A stretch of 64,000 bases of DNA from Clostridiaceae bacterium. GTDB taxonomy: Bacteria; Bacillota; Clostridia; Oscillospirales; Acutalibacteraceae. Location of the stretch: NCBI GenBank assembly GCA_016285645.1, contig JAEERC010000045.1, positions 1-64,000 of the forward strand, in the 5' to 3' direction. Both the position numbers and the translations under genes were made by a program. Shown in pieces: positions 9,301 to 16,361 of this stretch; position 1 is the first letter of the stretch, and each line of letters begins with the position of its first letter. The notes under the pieces are model-generated. The model saw nothing but the letters and a program-made list of their open reading frames with translations. It was not told where the DNA came from and did no database searches.

Positions 9301-11298
9301 GCCCGTAAGATTGTCAACAGGATTATCCCCGATTATTCCGCCGACATAGATTTCACCGGTTGCCCATCCTGCGAATTCTGTTTTTACCGTTGCATAAACA
9401 TCGCCTGCGTTGAAACAGTTTTTAATCCCGCTGTACATAATTTGACTGTTTCCGGTTGAAACTATGCCGCCGGCATAAGCATGGGCAGCAGTATAATTAT
9501 TGCCGGATGTTGCTATCGCTGCTGCCGTTGCCGTTATCTTTCCCGTGTTATAACAATCTGTGATAACGTCAACCGATATATAGGGTTGACTGATAATAAT
9601 TAAATCAAAATGTCCAACAATACCGCCGGCATATGCATAGTAATAATATCCCGTTGACGTTATGTCGCCCGTATTATAACAGTTGTCAACTGTTCCGTTT
9701 GTGACAGTTCCGGCCACACCGCCGGCGCAGCCTCTGGCTGAAACCGGACCTGTGTTCCGGCAGTTAATGACCTGACCGGGCAAATAATACGACATCATTG
9801 ACACGCCGGCATTTTCACCGACTAAGCCGCCGACAGCGTCTTCGCCGGAAACACTGCCTGTGTTATAGCAATTCTCGATTATTCCGCCATAGTTATATCC
9901 GGCCACGCCGCCGACATGTTTTTGTCCTGTTATGCTTCCGCCTTCAAGACCGACATTCCGGACTTTACCGCCTTCGTCGACATAACCGAAAAGGCCGGCG
10001 TAATCCTGTTGCGGGTTGTTGAAAGTCAGCCCGGTTATTTTATGACCGAGACCGTCAAATGTGCCGGTGTATCGATGGCCATAATCATTACCGATAGGAG
10101 TCCAGTCGTTCGCCTCGGCCGAAGCGGAGGCGTCGATATCCGCCGTAAGCACACCGATAAGACCCGTTTCGCCGCCGTTTACGCGGGAGGCGAATTCCTT
10201 CAGCTCCGCGTAATCTGATATCTCAAACGCATCCACAGTGTGAGTGCTCTCATAGGTTTCACCGTCTATAGTGACAGACGCTTTGGCTTCCGTGTAGCCG
10301 GGAACAGCTCCGTCCGGATTGGTATGAGTAAACGTGACTCTGTCCGCCCCGCCTGTTTTTTCGGCTCCGCAGCCGGCGCAGTATGCGGTGTATGTCGGGT
10401 GACTTACATCATCCCAGTTCCAGACCGGTTCGCCGTAATTGTGAGTATAGGAGAAGGTGCCCGAGGCCGATGTTCCCTGAACGGTAAAGGTGTCTCCGAC
10501 ATCATTTACATTGATATAAGAAGAACCAGAAGTAAACTTAGCTTTGTCAAAATTACAGGGTATTGTAATCGAAGTGAGTTCTGAACAACCGTAGAAAGTA
10601 TAACCGCTGAAATCTGTAACGGAGTTGCTGCTGAATGTGACCGACTCAAGGTTACCGCAGCTGGCAAATGTGCCGTTCAGTGACGGAACATTCGCGCCGA
10701 TTACCGCGGACTGAAGATTGGTACAGTTGCGGAAAGCATAAGTTCCCAAAGTAGTTACATTGTCCGGAATAACCACTGATTCAAGGTTTTGACAGTCTTG
10801 AAACGCATAATTGCCTATAGTTGTAACACCTTGCGGAATATCTATTGAAGACAAATTTTTGCATCCGTAAAAAGCATTTACTCCTATGGTTGTCAGTGCG
10901 CTGCCTTCACCGAATGATACAGATGTAAGATTAGTCATGTTTTGGAATGCCCGAACGCCGATTTTTTTGACGGTATCGGGAATTGTAATGCCTGTAACAC
11001 CCGAAAACATAACGTCATTGAACGCACCGTCTCCGATTTCTATAACGATGTAATCACGATCATCAAGATGAAGAACGGACGGTATGGCTATGTTGCCGGA
11101 AATACTCACGGCTGCGTCAGCCGGCTCAGAGCCGGGGATAATCCTTACGCCGGTGCTGCCTTCGAGAATTTCATAACTCCACTTTATACCATCAACCTCA
11201 TCGAACTCCGCGCCCGCCGTAACGGGAGCCGCTGCGCACACGCCCAGCGCCATAATAACGCTGAGCAGAATTGATAAAATCCTCTTGCCTGTTTTCAT
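6367..11298 (-). CDS. Giant exported LRR/GLUG/InlB-repeat surface protein
   Basis: The 1643-residue protein starts with a signal peptide (about residues 1-30, ending TAGA). About residues 85-255 carry BspA-type leucine-rich repeats (pattern LTSVSF...IGVNAFYGCKNL). Residues about 425-820 are GLUG-type repeats (GGLVGENAG...NCYNTGSV). About 910-1155 looks like a beta-helix or strand-repeat region. About 1190-1520 are Listeria/Bacteroides InlB-type repeats (YTFAWVD, GYTGEWEEYTLG). Residues about 1535-1605 form an Ig-like module, followed by the amphipathic tail FFDRLKAFFAELIEKILG and a final Cys. No LPXTG motif is present. Such architectures occur in adhesin-like surface proteins of gut bacteria; a role in binding host or matrix is inference. 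RBS aaggagga precedes the ATG. It is a single-gene unit with its own promoter. Confidence 0.88.
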   Translation of the reverse strand: MKTGKRILSILLSVIMALGVCAAAPVTAGAEFDEVDGIKWSYEILEGSTGVRIIPGSEPADAAVSISGNIAIPSVLHLDDRDYIVIEIGDGAFNDVMFSGVTGITIPDTVKKIGVRAFQNMTNLTSVSFGEGSALTTIGVNAFYGCKNLSSIDIPQGVTTIGNYAFQDCQNLESVVIPDNVTTLGTYAFRNCTNLQSAVIGANVPSLNGTFASCGNLESVTFSSNSVTDFSGYTFYGCSELTSITIPCNFDKAKFTSGSSYINVNDVGDTFTVQGTSASGTFSYTHNYGEPVWNWDDVSHPTYTAYCAGCGAEKTGGADRVTFTHTNPDGAVPGYTEAKASVTIDGETYESTHTVDAFEISDYAELKEFASRVNGGETGLIGVLTADIDASASAEANDWTPIGNDYGHRYTGTFDGLGHKITGLTFNNPQQDYAGLFGYVDEGGKVRNVGLEGGSITGQKHVGGVAGYNYGGIIENCYNTGSVSGEDAVGGLVGENAGVSMMSYYLPGQVINCRNTGPVSARGCAGGVAGTVTNGTVDNCYNTGDITSTGYYYYAYAGGIVGHFDLIIISQPYISVDVITDCYNTGKITATAAAIATSGNNYTAAHAYAGGIVSTGNSQIMYSGIKNCFNAGDVYATVKTEFAGWATGEIYVGGIIGDNPVDNLTGCCNTGDVTAESTGVVSESYAGGLAGSTVNYVDNCFNTGNVTVKGEFVHSLTYTGGLIGENVGTIQNCYNSGDVSVTAIKNNYEYYTDAYVRTGGVVGNNEYKVIDCYNAGNVTVTATGDVDRLTSYSGGVAGYNGKWEGYPEGSGVITNCYYDRDVAVITEAGESNNWNAVGVNNDGTVTDVTGLTTGQMTGESALDNMTGFTDENWLVKENETYCVYYPHLKGFNLDEEGRQISADEILFANWPPKNAEFPLWVGGNQVTSDNADSLDALDGIAVTDGGSVKFVPDTDGKGGTLYLNNATITGTQSYKSGGTHDSNILVENKEFNITINLEGENTLGPAERGIWMVNNSASSGLALTGDGKLSITAEKNGILINCDLLIDGADINVTATGGDSGGTGIIADDIDIRNSSVYAEGTGDQYGIFCASALTISDSSVESGCTGTYGRGLYFSDEENFTVSGDSFVTLEGGTRYGALWIKGSLITENGNEIVEPANYIIDPLETGSDVYLVYDVTADEKIPAVNVIITNPLTITVTANPTGGGTITGGGKTYKGADVALTAAPETGYDFVSWTEGTSVVSTNAKYSFTVEQSRNLVANFKLQVKSVSVSANLPDGGTVSGAGTYNYGENATVTALSNDHYSFVNWTENGAEVSTNAKYSFPVTGDRNLVANFAKDKHTVEFVNDDGAGLQSVQVPYGETPAYTGETPTKEATAEYTYSFLAWTPSIVPVTGDATYTATYTETPIDYKLTWKVDGESYKNETIPFGGNITEPEVDERAGYTFAWVDEIPATMPAQDVTINGKFTVIEYTATFVDENGETVEKVTFTVEDESITEPAVPEKAGYTGEWEEYTLGTSDITIKPIYENIASIQIENYEENSEIGYREDVTYTADASSLPEGAEIHWFVNGEDVGTGESYTVEDPTEDYNIYAEVIDKDGNTLDTTKIQSVKVKNGFFDRLKAFFAELIEKILGKAIADLLTSIC

Positions 11299-11341
11299 AA
11301 ATCTTCCTCCTTAATTGAGAAATAAGAAACATAACATTATT

Positions 11342-11370
11342 ATTTTAACATTATATATGTTAAATATCAA
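11342..11370 (-). promoter_or_regulatory. Promoter of the giant surface gene with an operator-like palindrome
   Basis: On the minus strand TTGATA (11370-11365) and TAAAAT (11347-11342) are 17 bases apart. The spacer and part of the -10 box are occupied by the palindrome TTTAACAT-N5-ATGTTAAA (11344-11364). A repressor bound there would block polymerase. The regulator is unknown. The stretch 11371-11613 further upstream shows no gene. Confidence 0.6.
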
Positions 11371-11613
11371 GAGTCAGATTACCGCTTTACCGTATAAAAA
11401 AACAAAAATCAAATTCTGCCCGAATTTGAATTCTGAAAAATGAAAGCGGCGCGACGGATGGTATGAATTTTATAATACATTTACGGCGGTATATTACCGG
11501 GGAAAGCAGCTGAAAAACGAATTTTTTTCCGTCCGGGTTTACAGCGGTGTATTTTGCCCGGAAAATTCCGGGGCACTGTTTTTCCGCGCTTTGAAAACGC
11601 GAAAAACCTCAGC

Positions 11614-11644
11614 AAATAATAAAACCTCGTCGTGAGACGAGGTT
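11614..11644 (-). terminator. Terminator of the small minus-strand gene
   Basis: On the minus strand AACCTCGTC-tcac-GACGAGGTT (9-bp stem, 4-base loop) is followed by a T-rich tail (ttattattt). It supports the gene ending at 11678 being expressed. Confidence 0.8.
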
Positions 11645-11677
11645 GATGTGTTCTATAAACTTGGAATAAAACAGATT

Positions 11678-11890
11678 TTAGTAATCTATTATTTTCAGAA
11701 TATTATCTCCTGCAAGTTCAACTTTATACCTTTTCAAACCGTCACTAATTCCGTCTTTACCAAACAATTCTTTAAGTATTGCTTTGTTTCTGATTGTTAT
11801 TCTCTTAATAAAAATATCGCCCATTGCGATATATATACCGTCTGCGACAGTGTGAAAACCTTTCTTTTTCCCCGGCTTGAACAGAGCCAT
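11678..11890 (-). CDS. Small basic protein of unknown function
   Basis: A 70-residue protein starting MALFKPGKKKGFHTVADG, rich in Lys and Ile, with no signal peptide or membrane segment. A purine-rich site (aaaaggg) lies about 9 bases before the ATG and a clean terminator follows the stop, so this is probably a real gene and not an accidental frame. I do not recognise the family. It lies at the left edge of an AT-rich accessory stretch. The 230 bases before it contain only AT-rich sequence and a divergent promoter. Confidence 0.55.
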   Translation of the reverse strand: MALFKPGKKKGFHTVADGIYIAMGDIFIKRITIRNKAILKELFGKDGISDGLKRYKVELAGDNILKIIDY

Positions 11891-12069
11891 TGCAATCCGC
11901 CCTTTTCGTTTGAATCATCTCCTCAAACATAACATATTTCATATATAACATCAAATATACGTAAGAGATAGGCCACTTTGTCTCAAGCCAAAAAACGGCG
12001 TATACGTAAGAGCCGGGCTTATATTTTTAAAAAAACTACACTTGGATAATAAACCGAAAAATGTTCTTC

Positions 12070-12098
12070 TTGAAAAAATATTGTGCATATTCTATAAT
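12070..12098 (+). promoter_or_regulatory. Sigma-70/A-type promoter for the duplicated-domain gene
   Basis: TTGAAA and TATAAT with an exact 17-base spacer, 24 bases before the ATG at 12122. Confidence 0.75.
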
Positions 12099-12121
12099 TT
12101 GTGGTATAGGGGGTAATTATT

Positions 12122-12601
12122 ATGACTTTCGAAACAAGAGAATCTGTTTTTTGGGAGGATAATATAGGTAACACTGTAAAAACTGGAGACTTACTGTTTA
12201 CATTAAATAATAAATATAATATTGAAGTCGTAAATAAACTGAGTTCAAAATGCGAAACTTTTGGCTATGAACCAACGGTTGTTTTTCCGGATGGAAGATA
12301 TATGTATTCGATTTATGTGATTTCTCTCTCTGCACTTGGTATTGATGGCATAAATGAGAAAAACGCTTCAAAGACGGGATTTGATGCAATAGGAAACTCT
12401 GTCAAAGCAGGCGATTATGTTTTGTCTGTTCAGCGCCTTAAAATGTATGCCAGGGTAGGAAGAATACTGAAAATAGCCAACGCAACCTGCCTTATTGAAG
12501 ATGATAATGGCGAAACTCATCGCAGAAGATACAGAGAAATCATTTCTCTTACAGCAATCGGTAAAGAAAACATTAAAATTGAACATGAATATTATCTTTG
12601 A
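12122..12601 (+). CDS. Unknown protein with an internal duplication
   Basis: The 159-residue protein consists of two halves of about 75 residues that look homologous. The first opens DNIGNTVKTGDLLF and ends near YVISLSALGIDG. The second opens DAIGNSVKAGDYVL and ends near EIISLTAIGKEN. The second half contains RVGRILKIANATCLIEDDNG, which would suit an SH3-like beta barrel of the KOW type. No catalytic motif, signal peptide or membrane segment is visible. The codon and base composition is more AT-rich than the flanking housekeeping genes, suggesting an acquired gene. The start is supported by a G-rich site (taggggg) and a strong promoter. Confidence 0.65.
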   Translation: MTFETRESVFWEDNIGNTVKTGDLLFTLNNKYNIEVVNKLSSKCETFGYEPTVVFPDGRYMYSIYVISLSALGIDGINEKNASKTGFDAIGNSVKAGDYVLSVQRLKMYARVGRILKIANATCLIEDDNGETHRRRYREIISLTAIGKENIKIEHEYYL

Positions 12602-12641
12602 GGATATAGAGTCATTGTTTTACTTGTTTCTTCTTTTTTAG

Positions 12642-12670
12642 TTGACACATAGTTATATATCGAGTAGAAT
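12642..12670 (+). promoter_or_regulatory. Strong promoter for a putative small RNA
   Basis: Consensus TTGACA and TAGAAT with a 17-base spacer. Transcription would begin near 12677. No plausible protein gene starts before the terminator hairpin about 80 bases downstream. Confidence 0.75.
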
Positions 12671-12676
12671 GGTTTT

Positions 12677-12773
12677 GCATCCGATGTTCGTGGTTGTCAT
12701 CGGTTGTTAGGTTTTAACTCCTATCAAATGAGCTACTGGTTTGTGGTTGACCCGTAGCTCAATCTTTTTATTG
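12677..12773 (+). ncRNA. Putative small RNA with two look-alike hairpin loops
   Basis: This roughly 95-base transcript is predicted from the promoter at 12642 and a terminator. Hairpin 1 is CCGATG-loop-CATCGG (12681-12703). Hairpin 2 is GAGCTAC...GTAGCTC (12730-12760), followed by TCTTTTTATT as a Rho-independent terminator. Both loops are 11 bases and nearly identical (ttcgtggttgt and tttgtggttga). Repeated exposed GUGGUUG loops suggest a site for pairing with target RNAs or binding a protein. No known RNA family is recognised. A leader/attenuator of the methyltransferase gene is possible, but that gene has its own promoter downstream. Confidence 0.55.
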
Positions 12774-12852
12774 CAGACCTGTTTATGGGACACCATATCG
12801 GGTAAAATGTTATTAATTACATTTGAATATATGTTCTCACAGAGCAAATTTA

Positions 12853-12881
12853 TTGAAATACGCGCGTGTGCGTGCTATAAT
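12853..12881 (+). promoter_or_regulatory. Promoter of the methyltransferase gene
   Basis: TTGAAA and TATAAT lie 17 bases apart, and the -10 box is extended (TGCTATAAT). The start point would be near 12888, giving a 5' leader of about 65 bases. Confidence 0.75.
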
Positions 12882-12951
12882 AAAAAACATTATAGAGCTT
12901 ATTTATATTTTGCAACGGCATCATTTTAAAATAATTATATAAGGAGAAACA

Positions 12952-14103
12952 ATGAAAAAGACAGCAGATCCAGGCTTTGACTACTTAAAAGAAATCGGCT
13001 TTGAGCGCATAATACGCAAAAACGGAATAAGAGACCGCCTTGCTGAAAAATACGGTAAAGCAAAAGCCGAACAACTTATAAGTCAAAGAGAAAAGATTCC
13101 TGATGGTTCAACGGAGTTCTATGAATTCAAAAACTCTGATCCGGTAATCAGTAAGTGTTACTCTGAGGCATATGATTACGACATTATAAGAAAGATTTGT
13201 AATTTCATTGACTCTCAAAAGGAATACTTCGGAGAAAAAATCCTTGAAGTTGGCTGTGAATCAGGCTATGTTACCGGATTCCTTGCAAAAACATTCCCAA
13301 ATGCAACAATAGTTTCTATTGACAGAAGCAAATCGGCGGTCAGCATTGCTTCGCAAAGGATTGAGTCAATGGGAATAAAAAATGTCGAATTCCGGGTTGC
13401 TGCCTTGGACGAAATAACTGAGAAATTCGACACGGTCGTCTGTTCGAGAACAATTCAAGAAAACTTTGACAGTGATAGCATTCCTTTTGTTGGTGAACCG
13501 CTTTTGAGTCAGTTTGAAGAGTATGCCGCTCTGACAGAGGATTACTCAAAAAAACTTTTGCGTTGCATTAAGGAAAAAGGAACGATGTGCGTTTTTGAGC
13601 GCATCGGTCACGATCCGCTTATGTGTGGCTGGATGATAGGGTTGTGCAGGTTAAACTGCGCACCGCTGCTTAAGACTTACAAAGAGATAAAATGTGAGGA
13701 AATGGATGCAATAAACACATTCCAAGCGTTTGTCTGCCAAAATGGATATACAACAAACATTGATTCAATAATAGATTTATGGTCAAAAGCAATGAAACTT
13801 GATGCTACAGGTAAAGCTGTTTTGACCGGGTGGAACGCTCTGTTATATCTTGCTGAAAATGCAGGAGATTTAATCCGCGGCGTTCGGATATATGATGAAG
13901 AAAACCATCAAGTCGGGAGATTCTCTGTTTATTATGATAAAGACGATGCACCTTCCGTGTATTATTTATCCGCAACAGGTGGTTTGGAAAATATACAGTT
14001 GATTGCATTTAGCATAAACATTAAAGATGATGTCCTCATAGAATTGCAAAACGCAATTGATTCAAATGAAAGAATTGGCTTTCACTATGAAGAAATGAAC
14101 TGA
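12952..14103 (+). CDS. Class I SAM-dependent methyltransferase, unknown substrate
   Basis: The 383-residue cytoplasmic protein has a Rossmann methyltransferase core at about residues 95-190. It shows motif I ILEVGCESGYVTGFL, the acidic end of strand 2 in IVSIDRSKSAV, and the strand-4 region FDTVVCSRTIQEN. The first 90 residues (KAEQLISQREKIPDG) and the last 170 have no family I recognise. Sequence is AT-rich relative to the neighbours. RBS aaggag is 6 bases before the ATG. A small acidic protein gene follows 20 bases later, so the two are probably co-transcribed. Substrate (protein, small molecule or RNA) cannot be inferred. Confidence 0.75.
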   Translation: MKKTADPGFDYLKEIGFERIIRKNGIRDRLAEKYGKAKAEQLISQREKIPDGSTEFYEFKNSDPVISKCYSEAYDYDIIRKICNFIDSQKEYFGEKILEVGCESGYVTGFLAKTFPNATIVSIDRSKSAVSIASQRIESMGIKNVEFRVAALDEITEKFDTVVCSRTIQENFDSDSIPFVGEPLLSQFEEYAALTEDYSKKLLRCIKEKGTMCVFERIGHDPLMCGWMIGLCRLNCAPLLKTYKEIKCEEMDAINTFQAFVCQNGYTTNIDSIIDLWSKAMKLDATGKAVLTGWNALLYLAENAGDLIRGVRIYDEENHQVGRFSVYYDKDDAPSVYYLSATGGLENIQLIAFSINIKDDVLIELQNAIDSNERIGFHYEEMN

Positions 14104-14123
14104 TTAATAAAAAGAGGTGCGAT

Positions 14124-14519
14124 ATGAAGTATTTAGACACAAACGGAATAAGGAACGCTTTCGCAAAACATTTAATTGAACATCGCGGATATACAAAAGA
14201 CGAAGCAGCTATGGCGACTTTTGATTTTCCGGATCCATATAATCTGCCTTATTTATGTGAAGAATATGTCGGTGAAGAAATGATTGATGGTATTAACTAC
14301 GAGAAAGACGCATGTTATACCGAACTGTGGAGATGCGGCATTTCCGATGTTCCCATGTTCAGGTTCTACACCTACTACGCAATTGATGATATTCCCAACC
14401 ATCAGGTTGGTGAATATATGGAAGCGAGAAAAATCTATCAGGTTGACGACCTGGATGAAGAAGACTTTCCTTCTGAAGATGATGAGGAAGAAGATTCATC
14501 AATGAGTTTCTTCTTTTAA
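14124..14519 (+). CDS. Small acidic protein downstream of the methyltransferase
   Basis: The 131-residue protein has an N-terminal helix-rich part (GIRNAFAKHLIEHRGYTKDE) and an acidic end with a run of Asp/Glu (DLDEEDFPSEDDEEED) finishing in SMSFFF. There is no signal peptide. RBS aaagaggtg precedes the ATG. I do not recognise the family. Its position suggests a partner or substrate of the methyltransferase, or simply co-acquisition; the sequence does not decide. Confidence 0.6.
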   Translation: MKYLDTNGIRNAFAKHLIEHRGYTKDEAAMATFDFPDPYNLPYLCEEYVGEEMIDGINYEKDACYTELWRCGISDVPMFRFYTYYAIDDIPNHQVGEYMEARKIYQVDDLDEEDFPSEDDEEEDSSMSFFF

Positions 14520-14576
14520 TAAACCGGCGCTTCAGCTTTTACATTAAAAATCAATGCTTAAAAAGGAGCGACATTA

Positions 14577-14903
14577 ATGTCACCACAAGTCAAATCAAAA
14601 CAGCGTGTTGCCGACCACGGTGAAGTTTTCACCGCCGAGCGTGAGGTCAAGGCAATGTGCGACCTTGTGGCGCAGGAGTGTGAGCGGATTGATTCCCGCT
14701 TTCTTGAGCCCGCCTGCGGCGACGGAAACTTTTTGGCCAAAATACTGAGCCGCAAACTTGCGGTTGTTTCATAAAAATATAAAAAGAGCGCCTATGACTG
14801 GGAAAGATATTCCCTGCTTGCCTTGGGCAGCCTTTACGGCGTGGATATACTCGCCGACAACTGCGAGATATGCCGTGAACGCCTTTTCAAAATATGGGAT
14901 TGA
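14577..14903 (+). pseudogene. Broken N6-adenine DNA methylase remnant
   Basis: The first 65 codons encode a typical start of an N-6 DNA methylase, with VADHGEVFTAEREVKAMCDL and the SAM-binding motif FLEPACGDGNFLA. An in-frame TAA at 14772-14774 interrupts it. Reading on in the same frame gives a family-like continuation (SAYDWERYSLLALGSLYGVD, then ILADNCEICRERLFKIWD) and a second stop at 14901-14903. The catalytic NPPY-type motif and the rest of the protein are missing. It is therefore a decayed, truncated restriction-modification gene. Confidence 0.75.
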
Positions 14904-15005
14904 AAAGTAATGTTTGTTATGTTTTTTTGGAAAAGTGTGATTTCTCCCCCGGGCTCTCCAAGCATACCCGCCAAAAAGTGTGATTTTCACACTAAAACAG
15001 AAATA

Positions 15006-15035
15006 AACCGCCCGCTTGACGCGGACGGTTTTTGT
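15006..15035. terminator. Terminator between the methylase remnant and reverse rubrerythrin
   Basis: AACCGcCCGC-loop-GCGGaCGGTT followed by TTTTT, with one mismatch in the stem. It lies 45 bases after the minus-strand stop and may serve both directions. Confidence 0.7.
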
Positions 15036-15078
15036 TAACTTAAATTCTGTTATCCCTTGATATAACAGGGCTTTCGGC

Positions 15079-15612
15079 TTAACCGAAGTATCTCTCTAAT
15101 AATCCCTTAAATGCCTTACCGTGTCTGGCTTCATCCCTCGCCATTTCGTGAACGGTGTCGTGAATGGCGTCGAGGCCGAGTTCCTTCGCCTTCTTAGCGA
15201 GGTCGGTCTTGCCCTGAGTGGCGCCGTTCTCGGCGGCAACTCTCATTTCAAGATTCTTCTTGGTGGAGTCGGTTACAACCTCGCCGAGGAGCTCGGCGAA
15301 TTTCGCGGCGTGCTCGGCTTCCTCATAAGCCGCTTTTTCCCAGTAGAGACCGATTTCGGGATAGCCCTCTCTGAAGGCGACTCTCGCCATTGCGAGGTAC
15401 ATACCCACTTCGGAGCATTCGCCGTTGAAATTGTCGCGCAGACCCTGAAGAATTTCCGCGTCAACGCCGTTGGCAATGCCTACAACGTGCTCGGCAGCCC
15501 AGCTCATAGCCGCGCCTTCTTCTCTCTGAGCCATCTTGGCGCCGCAGATGGGGCACACTTCGATGGGCTCGTCGCTTTCGTAACCGCATACGGGGCAGTA
15601 ATACTTTTTCAT
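15079..15612 (-). CDS. Reverse rubrerythrin (N-terminal rubredoxin, ferritin-like domain)
   Basis: Non-haem iron peroxidase that removes hydrogen peroxide and oxygen in anaerobes. The 177-residue protein carries its rubredoxin-like iron site first (CPVCGYES...CPICG, residues 6-25) and the four-helix diiron domain after it. Glu/His ligands are visible in [30 protein letters not shown] and [10 protein letters not shown]. Domain order is reversed compared with classical rubrerythrin, as in the reverse rubrerythrins of clostridia. RBS aaaggag precedes the ATG. It appears to be monocistronic. Confidence 0.93.
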   Translation of the reverse strand: MKKYYCPVCGYESDEPIEVCPICGAKMAQREEGAAMSWAAEHVVGIANGVDAEILQGLRDNFNGECSEVGMYLAMARVAFREGYPEIGLYWEKAAYEEAEHAAKFAELLGEVVTDSTKKNLEMRVAAENGATQGKTDLAKKAKELGLDAIHDTVHEMARDEARHGKAFKGLLERYFG

Positions 15613-15682
15613 TTGTCTTTCTCCTTTATTTTAAGATAATTGAGTCCGTAAAATTAATTATAGTATATCGGCACAAACAATG

Positions 15683-16351
15683 TCAATAGTTTTCAATCAA
15701 TCGGAAGTCGCCGCTTTTAAGGATGTTCACAAGGTCGGAGTTGGTTTTTATGGGTGTTTCCGTTATTATTCCGCCCTTGCCGATATGCTCCTCGCGGTGA
15801 AAATCGCTGCCGCTTGACACGAGTTTGCCGTATTTTTGCGCCCACACGCGCGCCTTTTCGTTTGCCTCCCTGCTGTTTTTGCCGTTGAAAACCTCAACGC
15901 CGTCAATAACCAGATGGTTTCTGCCGAGGATGTAGCCGCGAAAGGGATGCGCCTGAAAAACAAGACCTCCCGCTTCGTGCACCTTGTGCAGAAGTTTGAT
16001 TCCGTTCCAGAGCATCATATTGCCGCAGTTATGAAGAAAATCCTCGTCAATGCCGTAGATAAGGAAGTCGGCGGCGTGGGCGTAAAACCGCAGTTCAACG
16101 CCGAGCAGAACCGTAAAATCCGTGCCTTCGCAGTATTCAAGCAGGCGGCGGTAGGGCGCGAGGAAAAACTCCGTCTCCTTCTGCGGAGCGAAGAGATGGC
16201 GCTTGTAAAATGTGAGTTCGCTGTAGTGGTCGGTCAGCACAATGCCGTTGTAGCCGTGCTCCCTGTGCAGGTCGACTATTCTTTCCGGCTCGACCTTGCC
16301 GCACATTGAAACAGACGCCGTGTGGCAGTGCAGTTCGTATTTATAGCTCAT
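15683..16351 (-). CDS. PHP-domain phosphoesterase
   Basis: Predicted metal-dependent phosphatase or phosphodiesterase of the PHP superfamily (histidinol-phosphatase/YciV-like). The 222 residues show the metal-binding motifs ELHCHTASVS near the N-terminus, LTDHYSELTF near residue 40, VFQAHPFRG near residue 134 and SGSDFHREEHIG near residue 180. It lies 10 bases after the SGNH hydrolase gene on the same strand and is probably co-transcribed with it. The true substrate is unknown; a biosynthetic histidinol phosphatase role is not supported by neighbours. Confidence 0.85.
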   Translation of the reverse strand: MSYKYELHCHTASVSMCGKVEPERIVDLHREHGYNGIVLTDHYSELTFYKRHLFAPQKETEFFLAPYRRLLEYCEGTDFTVLLGVELRFYAHAADFLIYGIDEDFLHNCGNMMLWNGIKLLHKVHEAGGLVFQAHPFRGYILGRNHLVIDGVEVFNGKNSREANEKARVWAQKYGKLVSSGSDFHREEHIGKGGIITETPIKTNSDLVNILKSGDFRLIENY

Positions 16352-16361
16352 AATCCGCCTT

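Noticed and set aside
11648-11932. A 94-codon plus-strand frame opposite the small basic protein
   Set aside because: It has no RBS and begins at the edge of a hairpin that acts as a terminator for the minus-strand gene; the minus-strand frame has better start and stop context.
12741-12929. A 62-codon open frame before the methyltransferase gene
   Set aside because: It starts inside the loop of the terminator hairpin, lacks an RBS and overlaps the methyltransferase promoter.
14577-14903. Stop-codon readthrough or recoding of the methylase
   Set aside because: The frame ends again at 14901 and most of the catalytic domain is missing, so simple decay explains it better.
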